A DNA stretch of 64,000 nucleotides from Poritiphilus sp965212595 (GCA_965212595.1 CBDBVE010000020.1:103311-167310), one strand, 5' to 3'. Positions 34,158-43,950 are shown, counted from the first letter of the stretch. Numbers and translations are program-made. Notes: generated by a model from the letters alone, not told the origin.

Positions 34158-34646
34158 TTATTCTTTAACAATTTGTGATTTTAATTTCTGCTTGATCCTT
34201 GATATCCTGGTCCCCACGTTTGTTGGGGTAAGGCCCGTTATCTCGGCAATCTCTTCGTATTTTTTTCCCTCCAAAAGCAGAAGTATTAATCCTTTTTCAA
34301 GCACATTTAAATTTTGGATGTGGCAGTACAGAATTTTCAGGCGCTCCTCAAATTCACTATCATAATACTCAGTTTGTTGCAACACCACCTGATCCATTGA
34401 AACCGCATGGGGTTTTCTTTTGTTTTTTTTCAACTGCCCTATTGCAGTGTTCAAAGCCACTCGGTACATCCACGTGCTGATCTTTGCCTCATTGCGGAAA
34501 GAATCAAAAGATTTCCAAAGTTGGTATACAATATCCTGATACAGATCTTTTTGATCCTGCCCATTATTTGTGTAAACGGTAGTGATCTTGAAAATCACTC
34601 CCTCATTGTCCTTAATTATTTGCGCAAACTGCTCTTCCTTCCCCAT
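34158..34646 (-). CDS. ECF-type RNA polymerase sigma factor
   Basis: 162 residues from the ATG at 34644-34646; a longer start at 34679 adds 11 residues. Region 2 is seen in DLYQDIVYQLWKSFDSF and STWMYRVALNTA, and region 4 in VLEKGLILLLLEGKKYEEIAEITGLTPTNVGTRISRIKQKL, a helix-turn-helix. The short linker between the two regions is typical of ECF factors. The partner membrane protein follows in the same operon. Target promoters unknown. Confidence 0.9.
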   Translation of the reverse strand: MGKEEQFAQIIKDNEGVIFKITTVYTNNGQDQKDLYQDIVYQLWKSFDSFRNEAKISTWMYRVALNTAIGQLKKNKRKPHAVSMDQVVLQQTEYYDSEFEERLKILYCHIQNLNVLEKGLILLLLEGKKYEEIAEITGLTPTNVGTRISRIKQKLKSQIVKE

Positions 34647-34835
34647 ATGGTCTGGTACAATTACTCTATAAGTGTACAAAGTGCGGAAAAAATCACAAAA
34701 AATTTACAAAAAGCTTAGAAGAGGTAACTTAGTTTAGGAGCGTATTGAAAAACAGAGGCCTTAATCTAAAACCCAATTAATTGCCTGGCAGTTGGTAAAA
34801 TGGCTAAAACGATCTTGATCTTAGGAATGTATTAT

Positions 34836-35924
34836 TTATTCAAATAAGCTATTGTCTAATCCTTTGATCAACTTCACTGCATTTTTATAGTAGACTTTTT
34901 TCAATACTTCGTCAGAAAGATCTAAACCGTACATCGCCCAAAAGGCATGATATTTTTTGTAGTAAGGAAAGTATTCATCGTCTGTTTCCAAAACTCTAAA
35001 ATAGGTAGGGAATTCTTCAGGTTTCCAGCTGTCCTTCCCAAAGAGAATTCGGTCCTGGTACTTTACAAAAAAGGCTTTAGCGTTTCTCGGTTGCCTGCCA
35101 AGTTCGGCAATCACTGCTGCTATCCCGACATACATATTTGGCATTTCATCCATCAATTCCCCTAATTTTCCGAGATTGTTCGCGTACCATCCCATATGCG
35201 CGTTGATAAAATTTGTTTTGGGGTGTTTTTTAAACATGTTGTGCTGCTCTGTAATGATCTGCTGCCACGGCGCTGGGTCTGTATCGGATCGCTTTCTTCT
35301 GGGACGTGTTTTAAGTTCCAGCCAACGTTCGTTCTTGCTGTCCATAGGGTCCCAAAAAGATTTTGGGTCTGCCGCATGTATAAGCACAGGGATCCCTAGT
35401 TCACCGCATTTGGCCCATATTGCATCTAGTCGAGGATCATCAATGGCCAGCCGCTTACCGTCACTATCTTTGTTTCTTAAACCCAGGCTTTTATAAACCT
35501 TAAGCCCCCCTGCTCCATTTTTTACGTCTTGCTCTAATTGTTTGACCGCATTTTCTGTCCAAGCCTCGTTCCCTACCCCATCGAAATTAACATTTGCGAA
35601 AACCACAAAACGATTCGGATAGTTATTCTTAACATTAGCCAGCGCCGCTTTCAGGCCTTCCCCGGATCCACCGCTCAAATTCACCATTACACCCATGTTC
35701 AATTGGTCCATAGCTCTAATGAGTTGAGACAGGTCTTGAGTAGCCATTCTAAATTGATGACTATGAATATCTATAAAAGTAAATTTGGCTCTGGGAACTT
35801 CATGAGTTGGAACTACAAGTGTTGAAGTTGGATTATAGGCTTCAAAACTCATTTCTTGGGCATGTACATCAAAAAAAAGAATGGCAAAAAATATTAGAAG
35901 GCTGGTTTTATAAGTATTTGGCAT
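34836..35924 (-). CDS. Secreted amidohydrolase-family protein
   Basis: 362 residues with a signal peptide (1-22, ending VHAQ). It is a TIM-barrel metal hydrolase of the amidohydrolase 2 type. Metal-ligand signatures are DIHSHQ near the mature start, LIHAADP, NAHMGW and the FGKDSW loop with the conserved Asp. Members hydrolyse or decarboxylate small cyclic or aromatic compounds. A periplasmic location and unknown substrate are inferred. It stands alone between the sigma operon and the repeat protein. Confidence 0.8.
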   Translation of the reverse strand: MPNTYKTSLLIFFAILFFDVHAQEMSFEAYNPTSTLVVPTHEVPRAKFTFIDIHSHQFRMATQDLSQLIRAMDQLNMGVMVNLSGGSGEGLKAALANVKNNYPNRFVVFANVNFDGVGNEAWTENAVKQLEQDVKNGAGGLKVYKSLGLRNKDSDGKRLAIDDPRLDAIWAKCGELGIPVLIHAADPKSFWDPMDSKNERWLELKTRPRRKRSDTDPAPWQQIITEQHNMFKKHPKTNFINAHMGWYANNLGKLGELMDEMPNMYVGIAAVIAELGRQPRNAKAFFVKYQDRILFGKDSWKPEEFPTYFRVLETDDEYFPYYKKYHAFWAMYGLDLSDEVLKKVYYKNAVKLIKGLDNSLFE

Positions 35925-36010
35925 AACAACTGCTATTTAAGGCCATGAAACTAATACAATTTACAATACCTAATTCTAAATATTTTCTAAAAACGAGTAC
36001 GAAGGGCATA

Positions 36011-36047
36011 AAAAAAACCCTGACGCTTTGCTAGGCAAAGGTCAGGG
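36011..36047 (-). terminator. Terminator of the 13-residue-repeat protein gene
   Basis: CCCTGAC (36018-36024) pairs with GTCAGGG (36041-36047), and inside them CTTTGC pairs with GCAAAG around a 3-base loop. On the minus strand the stem is followed by a run of seven T. It lies 22 bases beyond the stop at 36069. Confidence 0.85.
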
Positions 36048-36068
36048 CTGCTATAAATGACGTTTTAA

Positions 36069-37266
36069 CTAACGTTTCTTTTTCTTACTCGTCTTTTTTC
36101 TGGCCTTCTTAGATCCTTTCTTTGCCTTACTCTTTCCTTTAGAGTTATTCTTACCGCTTGTCTTAACACTGCGTTTGCCATCGGCGCTCTTGTTCACCGC
36201 CACCGCTTTTTTAGAACCATCTGGGTTCTTCTTTACAGCTACCGTTTTTCTGCTGCCATCCGGATTCTTAACTGTAGCCGCTCTCTTTTTTGTACCATCT
36301 GCCTTATTAACACCGGCTACGCGTTTTTTTGGTGCCATCTGCCTTATTAACCCCAGCGGCTCTGTATTTATCACCATCGGCCTGATTAACTCCGGCTACT
36401 CTCTTTTTTGTGCCATCAGCCTTATTCACACCTGCCGCTCTTTTCTTAGTACCATTGGTCTTGTTTACGCCTGCAGCACGGTATTTGTCTCCATCCGCCT
36501 GCTTAACACCTATGGCCCTTTTTTTGGTGCCGTTGGCCTTGTTTACACCGGCAACCCTTGCGGTATAAGCCCTGTTGGGGTGCTTTATACCATAATCATT
36601 TCTTCTGGTTTTCGTATGTAACCTAACGGCTGTGGTACTATATCTTACATGGGTACGGTGATAGGTATGTTTTACATTAACATGCACATGTACATGCTTA
36701 CGATAGGTATGTACCCGGAAAGGTCTCCATGGCCTGAAATATCTCGGATAGTATCCCCAGTAGAATACAGAACGGTACGGTCTGTAAAATGGCCTCCAAA
36801 AAATAGAGAAGATCACCGGCGTGTAAACATATACAGGTTCTACAATATAACCGGGTCCATAGAGATAGACATCGCCTACTACCTGGACTCTTGTTTCGCT
36901 GTTGGTATCTTTTTCAACCTCAATGGTCGCAACATCCTGAAAGATGTCTTCACCCAGCACCGCCTGAATGGCAATAAGGTGCGTATCATTCTCTGCAGTC
37001 TCAACTACCCTTAGGTAATCTACATAATCATCTTCGTTTAAATCTAAGTTAGAAATCTGTGCTTCCGGATCATTCAATTGCGTTTCAAAATCCTCCAGAT
37101 CTTTGGCATCTCCAAAAATTGAGGCTACAGCTTCTAAATCAAGGTTTTCACTAATTTCATCACTAGCAGCGTCTACGGTAGTTACGTCTTGCGCTTTAAC
37201 CGTATAAATTGCCAATAGTGAAAGGCAAAGTAGGTGTACAATGTTTTTGTTTCTTTTAGTTTTCAT
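36069..37266 (-). CDS. Secreted 13-residue-repeat protein, frameshifted in a T7 run
   Basis: As read, the frame from 37266 stops at 36307 (319 residues, ending TRSRC). The lost repeats continue in another frame down to 36069. One extra base in the T7 run at 36324-36330 explains it; with six bases the protein would have 398 residues. Parts: signal peptide (1-25), an acidic alpha/beta domain (about 30-145, with NLDLNEDDYVDYLRV), an aromatic Trp/Tyr/Arg-rich stretch (150-185), a His-rich stretch (187-205), ten 13-residue repeats of the AAGVNKADGTKKR kind, and a Lys-rich tail. The N-terminal part resembles a common Bacteroidota protein of unknown function. The homopolymer change may be a sequencing error or phase variation. 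Confidence 0.65.
36165..36555 (-). repeat. Ten tandem 39-bp units encoding 13-residue repeats
   Basis: The units run from VAGVNKANGTKKR through AIGVKQADGDKYR and similar forms to VAVKKNPDGSKKA. Gly, Val, Asp-Gly and a basic pair are kept. The last three units are more diverged. The repeated DNA contains short A/T runs, which is where the frameshift occurs. Confidence 0.8.
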
Positions 37267-37409
37267 GGGACATAATTTTACCCTTTGATTATTAGAACAT
37301 CAAAAGGTTTAACTACCCTAATAACGATTATTTGAAATGAATCGTATTTTCGATGAAATGCACAAAAAAGCAAGAATCCGGAAAAATGTGGCTACCGGGG
37401 GGGTTGGGC

Positions 37410-38012
37410 TTAAGGGTTACGGATGCTTTTATAATCTTCAGGAGTGTCGATATCCAGCGTTCTGTTTCCTGGGTCTATCAGAAGACAATCGCCCTTGTTT
37501 TGAGTAATGAGTTGTTTTGCTCCCTGCTTTGCTTCTAACTGCGACAAGCTGTGGAAGTATTTTTTACCAAATACAGCAGGTACTCCAGGTTTTTGTTTAT
37601 AATTTGTGGCCACTATTCCGGCATTCGCTGATTTAAAACGGTCTATAAGCTCATTGAGAAAACCAGAATCTACTAATGGCTGATCACCTAGCGCAATCAG
37701 AATACCATCCCAGTCGGTTTGAGCGGCCAGCAGTCTTTTTACACCTATGGAAATAGAAGATCCCATTCCGCTTTGCCATGCCTTATTCTCCACTATTTTA
37801 ATACTTTGTAGTTCAAGAGAGCCTCTTATTAGATCCGAATGGGCTCCTAATACCAAGTATATTTCATCAGCATCTGAAAATTTAGCTTCTTGTAGGGCAT
37901 TACCAAGCAGGTTGGTATTTTTCCATGGCAGCAGTTGCTTTGGTTGTCCCATCCTGGAAGACGATCCTGCGGCCAGGATAAGTATTGCGAATTTCTTTTT
38001 TGCTAAACTCAA
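37410..38012 (-). CDS. mocA: MocA-like molybdenum cofactor cytidylyltransferase
   Basis: 200 residues, a nucleotidyltransferase with the N-terminal signature LAAGSSSRMGQPKQLLPW and a central DQPLVD metal-binding motif (GDQPLVDSG). It transfers CMP to molybdopterin, forming the molybdopterin cytosine dinucleotide used by CO dehydrogenases. It is the last gene of the cox operon, 6 bases after the XdhC-YHS gene. This context supports MocA over MobA, whose own candidate lies at 51027-51623. Confidence 0.88.
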   Translation of the reverse strand: MSLAKKKFAILILAAGSSSRMGQPKQLLPWKNTNLLGNALQEAKFSDADEIYLVLGAHSDLIRGSLELQSIKIVENKAWQSGMGSSISIGVKRLLAAQTDWDGILIALGDQPLVDSGFLNELIDRFKSANAGIVATNYKQKPGVPAVFGKKYFHSLSQLEAKQGAKQLITQNKGDCLLIDPGNRTLDIDTPEDYKSIRNP

Positions 38013-38018
38013 AGTATA

Positions 38019-39026
38019 TTAGTCACTTTTAATCATATACTGGTCTGGGTTCTTTTCAAAACTGACTTTACAACCATCACAGCAAAAGTATACAGACTCT
38101 CCCTTATAATCTAATATGTGTTTTGGGCTTTTTTTGGATACAGGAACGCCACACACGGGGTTGATATAGTAGTCTTCTGTGAACTTTTCTTCTGAAGAAT
38201 CTTTTTCATTTGTCGCGGTTTGCTGGGTGCCTGAATGCGCTTTTCGCGAGTCTTTTTTCCTAAAATCCTCTATGACCTCCGCAAGTATACTAATTACTAC
38301 TTCACTTGCTAATTTGGCATTAATATCCAGGCCAACCGGACTCCTCAATTTCTTGAGTTGATCTTGAGAAACTTTTTCGTTCTTTAAATATTCCTGAATA
38401 TGAGCCGCCTTCTTTTTACTCGCCACAAAACCAATGTAGCTCGCTTGGGTTTGTATGGCCGCAAGCGTGGCTTTTTCATCCTCTTCTCCCTGGGTTGCTA
38501 TGATGATATAGGCATGGCGGGCATTTTTAATCTTTTCAAATTTTATTTCGTCTAGTACCAGACTTGCCTGCGGAAACATATCGGTGTCTGCATCGATGGC
38601 CATTGCACAGACACTGAAACCCGCTGCTGAAGCGAGCTTTACAAGCTTTCGGGCTATTTCAGATTTCCCAAGAACTATAATTTCGGGTTGTGCCAAAATA
38701 GGTTCGATTAGCAATTCAACTGTTCCTTCGCTCTGACAAGACATAACATAGTTTTTAAAATGGTCCGATGTGCTAGTACCTCCTTCAGGAGAAATCCTTA
38801 CTCTTCTGTAACGTTTGCTTTTAATGGCTTCTAAGCCTTCCTTCACCACAATTCCCTTAACACAGCCCCCTCCAATCCAACCTATTAACTCTCCAGTATC
38901 GAGAATCAAGGCCTTATCCCCAACTTTCCCGGAACATGGAGCTTCCCGCGCAATTACCTGTGCAACGGCAAAGTCAGAGCCTTTTGCCTGAAATTCCCTG
39001 ATCTTTATTATCAAATCATTAAACAT
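38019..39026 (-). CDS. XdhC/CoxF-type maturation protein fused to a YHS domain
   Basis: About 335 residues from the ATG at 39024-39026. An XdhC_CoxI N-terminal domain (LILDTGELIGWIGGGCV, Cys near residue 55) and a Rossmann XdhC_C domain (IIVLGKSEIARKL) come first. A C-terminal YHS domain follows (about 285-333, NPVCGVPV...VYFCCDGCKVSF), a small Cys-rich module that binds a metal. XdhC proteins insert the sulfurated cofactor into molybdenum hydroxylases; in cox operons this position belongs to CoxF. The YHS fusion suggests copper delivery to the Mo-Cu site, which is inference. It overlaps the CoxE gene by 8 bases. Confidence 0.85.
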   Translation of the reverse strand: MFNDLIIKIREFQAKGSDFAVAQVIAREAPCSGKVGDKALILDTGELIGWIGGGCVKGIVVKEGLEAIKSKRYRRVRISPEGGTSTSDHFKNYVMSCQSEGTVELLIEPILAQPEIIVLGKSEIARKLVKLASAAGFSVCAMAIDADTDMFPQASLVLDEIKFEKIKNARHAYIIIATQGEEDEKATLAAIQTQASYIGFVASKKKAAHIQEYLKNEKVSQDQLKKLRSPVGLDINAKLASEVVISILAEVIEDFRKKDSRKAHSGTQQTATNEKDSSEEKFTEDYYINPVCGVPVSKKSPKHILDYKGESVYFCCDGCKVSFEKNPDQYMIKSD

Positions 39027-40146
39027 CTGTAAGAATCTTTTCAAGTTTTAAAAGGCTATCCAGGTTATGAGCGGACTCAAAAACATCAATATGTGGTAGC
39101 GCGCTTACCATACCTTTCTGAATTGGCTGAAAACCTTCCATTCCTTTAAGGGGATTGAGCCATACCAGTGTTTTGCTTCTCAGCTTTATAGCTGTAACCG
39201 CCTTTTTAAGCAGTGCAATATTCCCGGTCTCAAGACCATCACTAAGAATCACGATAACGTGCTTTTGCGTAAGTAACTTGTTGCCGTATTGCTCGACAAA
39301 TTCGGTAAGCGACTCACCAATTTTGGTTCCGCCAGACCAATCTGCAACATCCTCACTTATTCTATGGTAAATCTCAATCTCGCTTTTCTGGTGAATTATA
39401 TCAGTAATTCTCTTGAGCTTGGTACTAAAGGTAAAAAATTCTAATTCCTTAAAATAGGCTTTTAACACCATGACAAATCTCAGCAGGTAATAGCTATAGG
39501 TATCCATTGAACCGCTTATATCTAAAAGCATTACTATTTTTCGCTTTTCCTTTTTCTTTTTTCGAAACGATAAATCTAGTAGCAACCCACCTTTAGGGAC
39601 ATTCTTCCTAATGGTCTTTCTAATATCTACTTCGCCGCTTGTAGCCCTATCTAACCTTCGTTTATACCGCTGACTCATCTGATGGAAGAGTTCTTTCGAA
39701 AGTTTTTCTAGCTGTTCAACATCCTGCAGTTCTAATTTGGAAAAATCTGTTTTTCTCAGCCTTCTGATATCACTTGCACCCTTGGTTTCCTTGCTACTTT
39801 CCTTTTTCTGACCTGCCTTTCCTGTGCCTCCGAGCCACACCAGGGAAGTGCTGGATTTCTGAGGTTTTCTCGGTGTTTTCTTAACTTTTTCCTCTTCTAA
39901 TGCAGGCACATATGCCCTGCTCCAAAAGCGATCGAACATTTCTTCAAAACGACCCGTTTGTTCCTGGGTACTGCAGAGAATGGCTTTCAATCCATACTTA
40001 AACCGACTTCGATCTAAGATCAACCCCAGCCTAAGCAGTTCAAAAGCTTCAGTGCTCTGTTGGGGGGTAATTGTAAATGCCCTTTCCCTGCAATAATAAA
40101 TGAAATCAATAAGTTTTTCCCGAAACGGTTCGTTTAGCTTTTTCAT
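39019..40146 (-). CDS. coxE: CoxE-like VWA-domain protein
   Basis: 375 residues with a variable Lys-rich middle (about 85-130) and a C-terminal von Willebrand A domain. The metal-ion-dependent adhesion motif is DISGSMDTYSY, and the further residues GGTKIGES and SDGLE are kept. CoxE works with the CoxD ATPase in assembly of the [CuSMoO2] site of CO dehydrogenase. It starts 33 bases after the coxD stop. Confidence 0.9.
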   Translation of the reverse strand: MKKLNEPFREKLIDFIYYCRERAFTITPQQSTEAFELLRLGLILDRSRFKYGLKAILCSTQEQTGRFEEMFDRFWSRAYVPALEEEKVKKTPRKPQKSSTSLVWLGGTGKAGQKKESSKETKGASDIRRLRKTDFSKLELQDVEQLEKLSKELFHQMSQRYKRRLDRATSGEVDIRKTIRKNVPKGGLLLDLSFRKKKKEKRKIVMLLDISGSMDTYSYYLLRFVMVLKAYFKELEFFTFSTKLKRITDIIHQKSEIEIYHRISEDVADWSGGTKIGESLTEFVEQYGNKLLTQKHVIVILSDGLETGNIALLKKAVTAIKLRSKTLVWLNPLKGMEGFQPIQKGMVSALPHIDVFESAHNLDSLLKLEKILTDV

Positions 40147-40179
40147 CTGTCGGCCTTCAATTTAAACAGCATGAACAGC

Positions 40180-41052
40180 CTATTTAGTAGAGATTAAAAA
40201 TTCTTCTAAGGGCCTCGATCTGACAAATTTGATATCTTCCTGATTTTTCAGAATGCTGCCAATTGTATTTTGAACGGCCTCCTCAGTGATTGCCGAATAG
40301 TTTAACAGAAGTAGGGTTTTTGCCCAATCTAAAGTCTCCGCAATTCCGGGTGTTTTTTGCAAATTTGAAGCTCTGAGGTTGTTTATAAAATCTACCACCT
40401 TTGTAGCAAAGGCATCCCCTATATTTGGTATTTTTTTCTGGAGAATAGCAATTTCCTTCTCTTTAGAGGGAAAATCCAGCCATTGATACAAACATCTTCT
40501 CTTAAGAGCGTCTCCCAGTTCTCTGGTCCTGTTTGAAGTTAAAATTACCAGAGGTTTACTGCTTGCCTGAATCGTCCCCAATTCTGGAATGCTGATCTGG
40601 AAATCGGAAAGCAGTTCTAAAAGATAGGCTTCAAACTCCTCGTCGGCCCTGTCTATCTCATCGATTAAAAGTACTACAGGTTCCTTTGAAGTAATAGACT
40701 GTAACAACGGCCGTTTAAGGACATAATCCATTCCGAAAATCTGATCGGAAAGCGCCTTTTTATCGTTCTGTTGTTCGAAAAGCTTGATATGCAGTAGTTG
40801 CTTTTGATAGTTCCATTCGTAAATGGTGGTATTGACATCGAGCCCTTCATAGCACTGTAGCCTAATCAGGGAAGTTTGCAAAACTTCAGCCAAGGTACTT
40901 GCTACCATGGTCTTACCAACACCCGGCTGCCCTTCAAGTAAGAGTGGTTTTCCGAGGTTCTGAAGGAGAAAAATAGCTGTCGCCAGTTCTTCTCCTAAAA
41001 CATAATCATGGGCATTAAAACCTTCAATAAGCTTCCCTATTGCCTTGTTCAA
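40180..41052 (-). CDS. coxD: CoxD-like MoxR-type AAA+ ATPase
   Basis: 290 residues with Walker A GQPGVGKT (about 41-48), Walker B LLIDEIDRADEEFE and sensor 1 LTSNRTREL, the MoxR-family layout. CoxD is the ATPase chaperone that helps introduce sulfur and copper into the CO dehydrogenase active site. The start is a TTG at 41050-41052. It lies 49 bases after coxG. Confidence 0.9.
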   Translation of the reverse strand: MNKAIGKLIEGFNAHDYVLGEELATAIFLLQNLGKPLLLEGQPGVGKTMVASTLAEVLQTSLIRLQCYEGLDVNTTIYEWNYQKQLLHIKLFEQQNDKKALSDQIFGMDYVLKRPLLQSITSKEPVVLLIDEIDRADEEFEAYLLELLSDFQISIPELGTIQASSKPLVILTSNRTRELGDALKRRCLYQWLDFPSKEKEIAILQKKIPNIGDAFATKVVDFINNLRASNLQKTPGIAETLDWAKTLLLLNYSAITEEAVQNTIGSILKNQEDIKFVRSRPLEEFLISTK

Positions 41053-41101
41053 AGAATTGGTATTAATTTATTCGACATGCATCTACCGGCGCTAAGATTT
41101 C

Positions 41102-41569
41102 TCAACCTTGTTCTGCGGCTTCCAGCTTTTTCTTGAAATTAGTAACAAACTGTTTAAACAGTTGGTTAGATACGCTTTGAACCAAACGAGATCCAAACTG
41201 TGCAATCTTACCATTTATAGTGACATCCATGATGGCATCGAGTTTAGACCCACCGCCATCCATTTCGCCAAGGTCCATCGTCATAACCATTTGAGCATTC
41301 CCATTTCCTTTTGCATCTACTCCATTTCCGTTTAAAATTATCTTGTGGTTTTCCACATCAATCTCATCGTAAATGATATCTGCATTGTATTTTGCACCAA
41401 TGGGCCCAAACTTCAATCCAACCTGACCCTTATAATGGTTCTCTCCAACTTTCTCATCTATTGAAACCCCTGGAACGCAATCCATAACTTTTTCGGGGTC
41501 AATTAGATGTTCCCAAACCAGGTCTCTTCCCTGGGGAACTTCAAAAGATTTCTCTAGCGTTGTTTTCAC
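41102..41569 (-). CDS. coxG: CoxG-like SRPBCC protein
   Basis: 155 residues with the CoxG signature near the start (FEVPQGRDLVWEHL, DPEKVMDCVPGV) and the beta-rich, helix-grip SRPBCC fold. CoxG anchors CO dehydrogenase to the inner face of the membrane and links it to the respiratory quinone pool. It starts 12 bases after the coxL stop, as usual for this operon. Confidence 0.9.
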   Translation of the reverse strand: MKTTLEKSFEVPQGRDLVWEHLIDPEKVMDCVPGVSIDEKVGENHYKGQVGLKFGPIGAKYNADIIYDEIDVENHKIILNGNGVDAKGNGNAQMVMTMDLGEMDGGGSKLDAIMDVTINGKIAQFGSRLVQSVSNQLFKQFVTNFKKKLEAAEQG

Positions 41570-41581
41570 TTTTCTTTAAAT

Positions 41582-43939
41582 TTATGAATGTGCCTGAATG
41601 GCCTCCCATACCTTATCTGGGGTAATAGGAATATCTAAATGTTTAACTCCCAAAGGAGATAAGGCGTCAATAATCGCGTTTGCTATAGCTGGCGGAGCTC
41701 CAACAGTTGGAGATTCGGCAACTCCTTTGGCTCCAAGAGGATGATGAGGCGACGGCGTGATCGTATGTCCGGTCTCCCAATGTGGAGATTCTACCGCCGT
41801 AGGCACCAAATAATCCATCAAAGTTCCGTTTAAAACATTCCCCTCGTCGTCGTATTGAATAGCTTCATACATGGCAGGAGCGATACCTTGTGTTAAACCG
41901 CCGTGTACCTGACCTTCAACGATCATTGGATTAATGATATTTCCGCAGTCGTCAATTGCTACAAATCTTTTTACATCAATGGCGCCAGTCGCCTGCTCAA
42001 TTTCAACAACGCATATATACGCGCCATTAGGAAAAGTGAGGTTTGGCGGATCGTAGTAATGTGTTGTTTCAAATCCTGGTTCCATACCTTCAGGGAAATT
42101 GGTATAGGCAGCGAAAGCCACGTCCTGAATGGTCTTTGATTTTTCGGGAGCCCCTTTTACAAAATACTTGCCGGGTTCCCACTCCAAATCATCTTCACTT
42201 ACCTCTAAAAGGTAGGCAGCTATCTTTTTGCCTTTATCTCGAAGTTTGCGAGCCGCTATTGCGGCTGCCGCTCCCGCCGTGGGAGTACTTCTACTCGCAT
42301 AAGTACCTAAGCCATAGGGGGCAGTATCTGTATCGCCTTCCTCAACTTCTATCTGATCGTAGGGTATTCCAAGTTCTTCTGCAATTATCTGGGCATAGGT
42401 AGTCTCATGGCCTTGTCCTTGAGATTTTGTTCCAAAACGCGCTATAGCTTTCCCCGTAGGGTGTACCCTAATCTCTGCGCTATCAAACATGGCAATTCCA
42501 AGAATATCAAAATCCTTAGATGGTCCGGCTCCCACAACTTCAGTAAAGGTACAAAGGCCAATTCCCATAAGTTTACCCTGCTTTCGCTTTTCGGCCTGCT
42601 CTTTTTTAAAGTCGTCATAGCCAATCATATCCATAGCCTTCTGCAGTGTAGCATGATAGTCCCCGCTATCATAACTCCATCCCAAAGGAGATGAATAAGG
42701 AAACTGTTCTTTCTTTATAAAGTTCTCCATTCTTAACTGCGCGGGGTCTTTTCCAACTTCTTTAGCCAGAATGTCAACCATTCTCTCTATGCCGTGAACG
42801 GCTTCAGTTACTCTAAACGAACAGCGATAGGCAACACCACCCGGAGCTTTATTGGTATAAACCGCATCTAGTTCTGCAAAAGCATGCTCATAGTCATATG
42901 AACCCGTACAGATTGAGAACATTCCCGTAGGGTATTTTGATGGGTTTGCAGAAGAATCGGTATAACCGTGATCTGCAAGGGTTTTTACTTTAAAGGCCTG
43001 TATTTTTCCATCCTTGGTGGCAGCCAATTCGCAATCCATATGGTAGTCGCGCGCAAAGCCATTGGTAAGGTTTTCCGAGCGATCTTCAATCCATTTTACA
43101 GGTTTTCCAATAAGAAAGGTCGCAGCAATGGCTACTACATAGGCCGGGTAGACCGGTACTTTCCCGCCAAAGCCTCCGCCGATATCCGGTGAGATGATAC
43201 GGATCTTTTCTTCTGAAAGTCCGACATGGCCAGCAACCAGGGCCACCACAGTACGTATTGCATGAGGTGCCTGGGTGGTAAGATATACTGTTAATTTGCC
43301 AGTATCTTTGTCATAGCTCGCTACACAACCACAGGTTTCTATAGAAGCCACGTGAATCCTTGGAAGATAAATTCGCTCTTTTACAACAATATCTGCCTTT
43401 TTGATAACCTCTTCTGTTTTGGCTCTATCGCCTCGCTCCCAGTGGTAAATTTGATTGTCTTTTTGGCCTTCCTTATCTGGTCTTAGTAAGGGGGCATCAT
43501 CGTCAAGGGCTTTCCATGGATCTACAATAGCTTGCATGGGTTCGTAATCTATTTCTACGGCTTCAGCACCATCTGCCGCTATATACCTATCTGTAGCAAT
43601 CACCGCCGCAACTTCCTGGGATTGATGCATAACCGTATCGGTTGGCAAAACCATTTGCGTATCCGACAGAAGTGTTGGCATCCAATGCAAATTGTATTGC
43701 GCCAAATCTTCTCCGGTAATTACCGCCAAAACACCTGGAATTGCAAGGGCTTTTTCTTTGTTTATACTTTTTATTTTTGCATAGGCATAAGGGCTTCTTA
43801 CCATAACCATTTGCAACATTCCGGGAAGCTTTACATCATCTACGTAATTTCCCTTTCCATGCAAAAAACGGGCATCTTCTTTTCGCTTTACGGAGTGCCC
43901 CATGCCTCCTACTTCTTTTGATGTCTTACACTTAAACAT
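41582..43939 (-). CDS. coxL: CO dehydrogenase large subunit, form I
   Basis: 785 residues, the molybdenum-binding subunit. The active-site loop reads AYRCSFR (370-376), which is the AYxCSFR motif of form I aerobic CO dehydrogenases; Cys373 should hold the copper. Other marks are GGGFGGK (254-260), QGQGHETTYAQI and the C-terminal KGVAESP with the conserved catalytic Glu. It has no signal peptide. Together with CoxM and CoxS it oxidises CO to CO2 and feeds electrons to respiration. It starts 11 bases after coxS. The motif separates it from form II proteins, which have AYRGAGR. Confidence 0.95.
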   Translation of the reverse strand: MFKCKTSKEVGGMGHSVKRKEDARFLHGKGNYVDDVKLPGMLQMVMVRSPYAYAKIKSINKEKALAIPGVLAVITGEDLAQYNLHWMPTLLSDTQMVLPTDTVMHQSQEVAAVIATDRYIAADGAEAVEIDYEPMQAIVDPWKALDDDAPLLRPDKEGQKDNQIYHWERGDRAKTEEVIKKADIVVKERIYLPRIHVASIETCGCVASYDKDTGKLTVYLTTQAPHAIRTVVALVAGHVGLSEEKIRIISPDIGGGFGGKVPVYPAYVVAIAATFLIGKPVKWIEDRSENLTNGFARDYHMDCELAATKDGKIQAFKVKTLADHGYTDSSANPSKYPTGMFSICTGSYDYEHAFAELDAVYTNKAPGGVAYRCSFRVTEAVHGIERMVDILAKEVGKDPAQLRMENFIKKEQFPYSSPLGWSYDSGDYHATLQKAMDMIGYDDFKKEQAEKRKQGKLMGIGLCTFTEVVGAGPSKDFDILGIAMFDSAEIRVHPTGKAIARFGTKSQGQGHETTYAQIIAEELGIPYDQIEVEEGDTDTAPYGLGTYASRSTPTAGAAAAIAARKLRDKGKKIAAYLLEVSEDDLEWEPGKYFVKGAPEKSKTIQDVAFAAYTNFPEGMEPGFETTHYYDPPNLTFPNGAYICVVEIEQATGAIDVKRFVAIDDCGNIINPMIVEGQVHGGLTQGIAPAMYEAIQYDDEGNVLNGTLMDYLVPTAVESPHWETGHTITPSPHHPLGAKGVAESPTVGAPPAIANAIIDALSPLGVKHLDIPITPDKVWEAIQAHS

Positions 43940-43950
43940 ATTTGATGTTC

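Noticed and set aside
36649..37014. A 121-codon plus-strand frame across the repeat protein gene
   Set aside because: It is antisense to the signal-peptide and aromatic region of a clear minus-strand gene and matches no family.
41582..43939. CoxL as a form II (xanthine dehydrogenase-like) protein
   Set aside because: The loop reads AYRCSFR, with the Cys of form I, and not the form II AYRGAGR motif.
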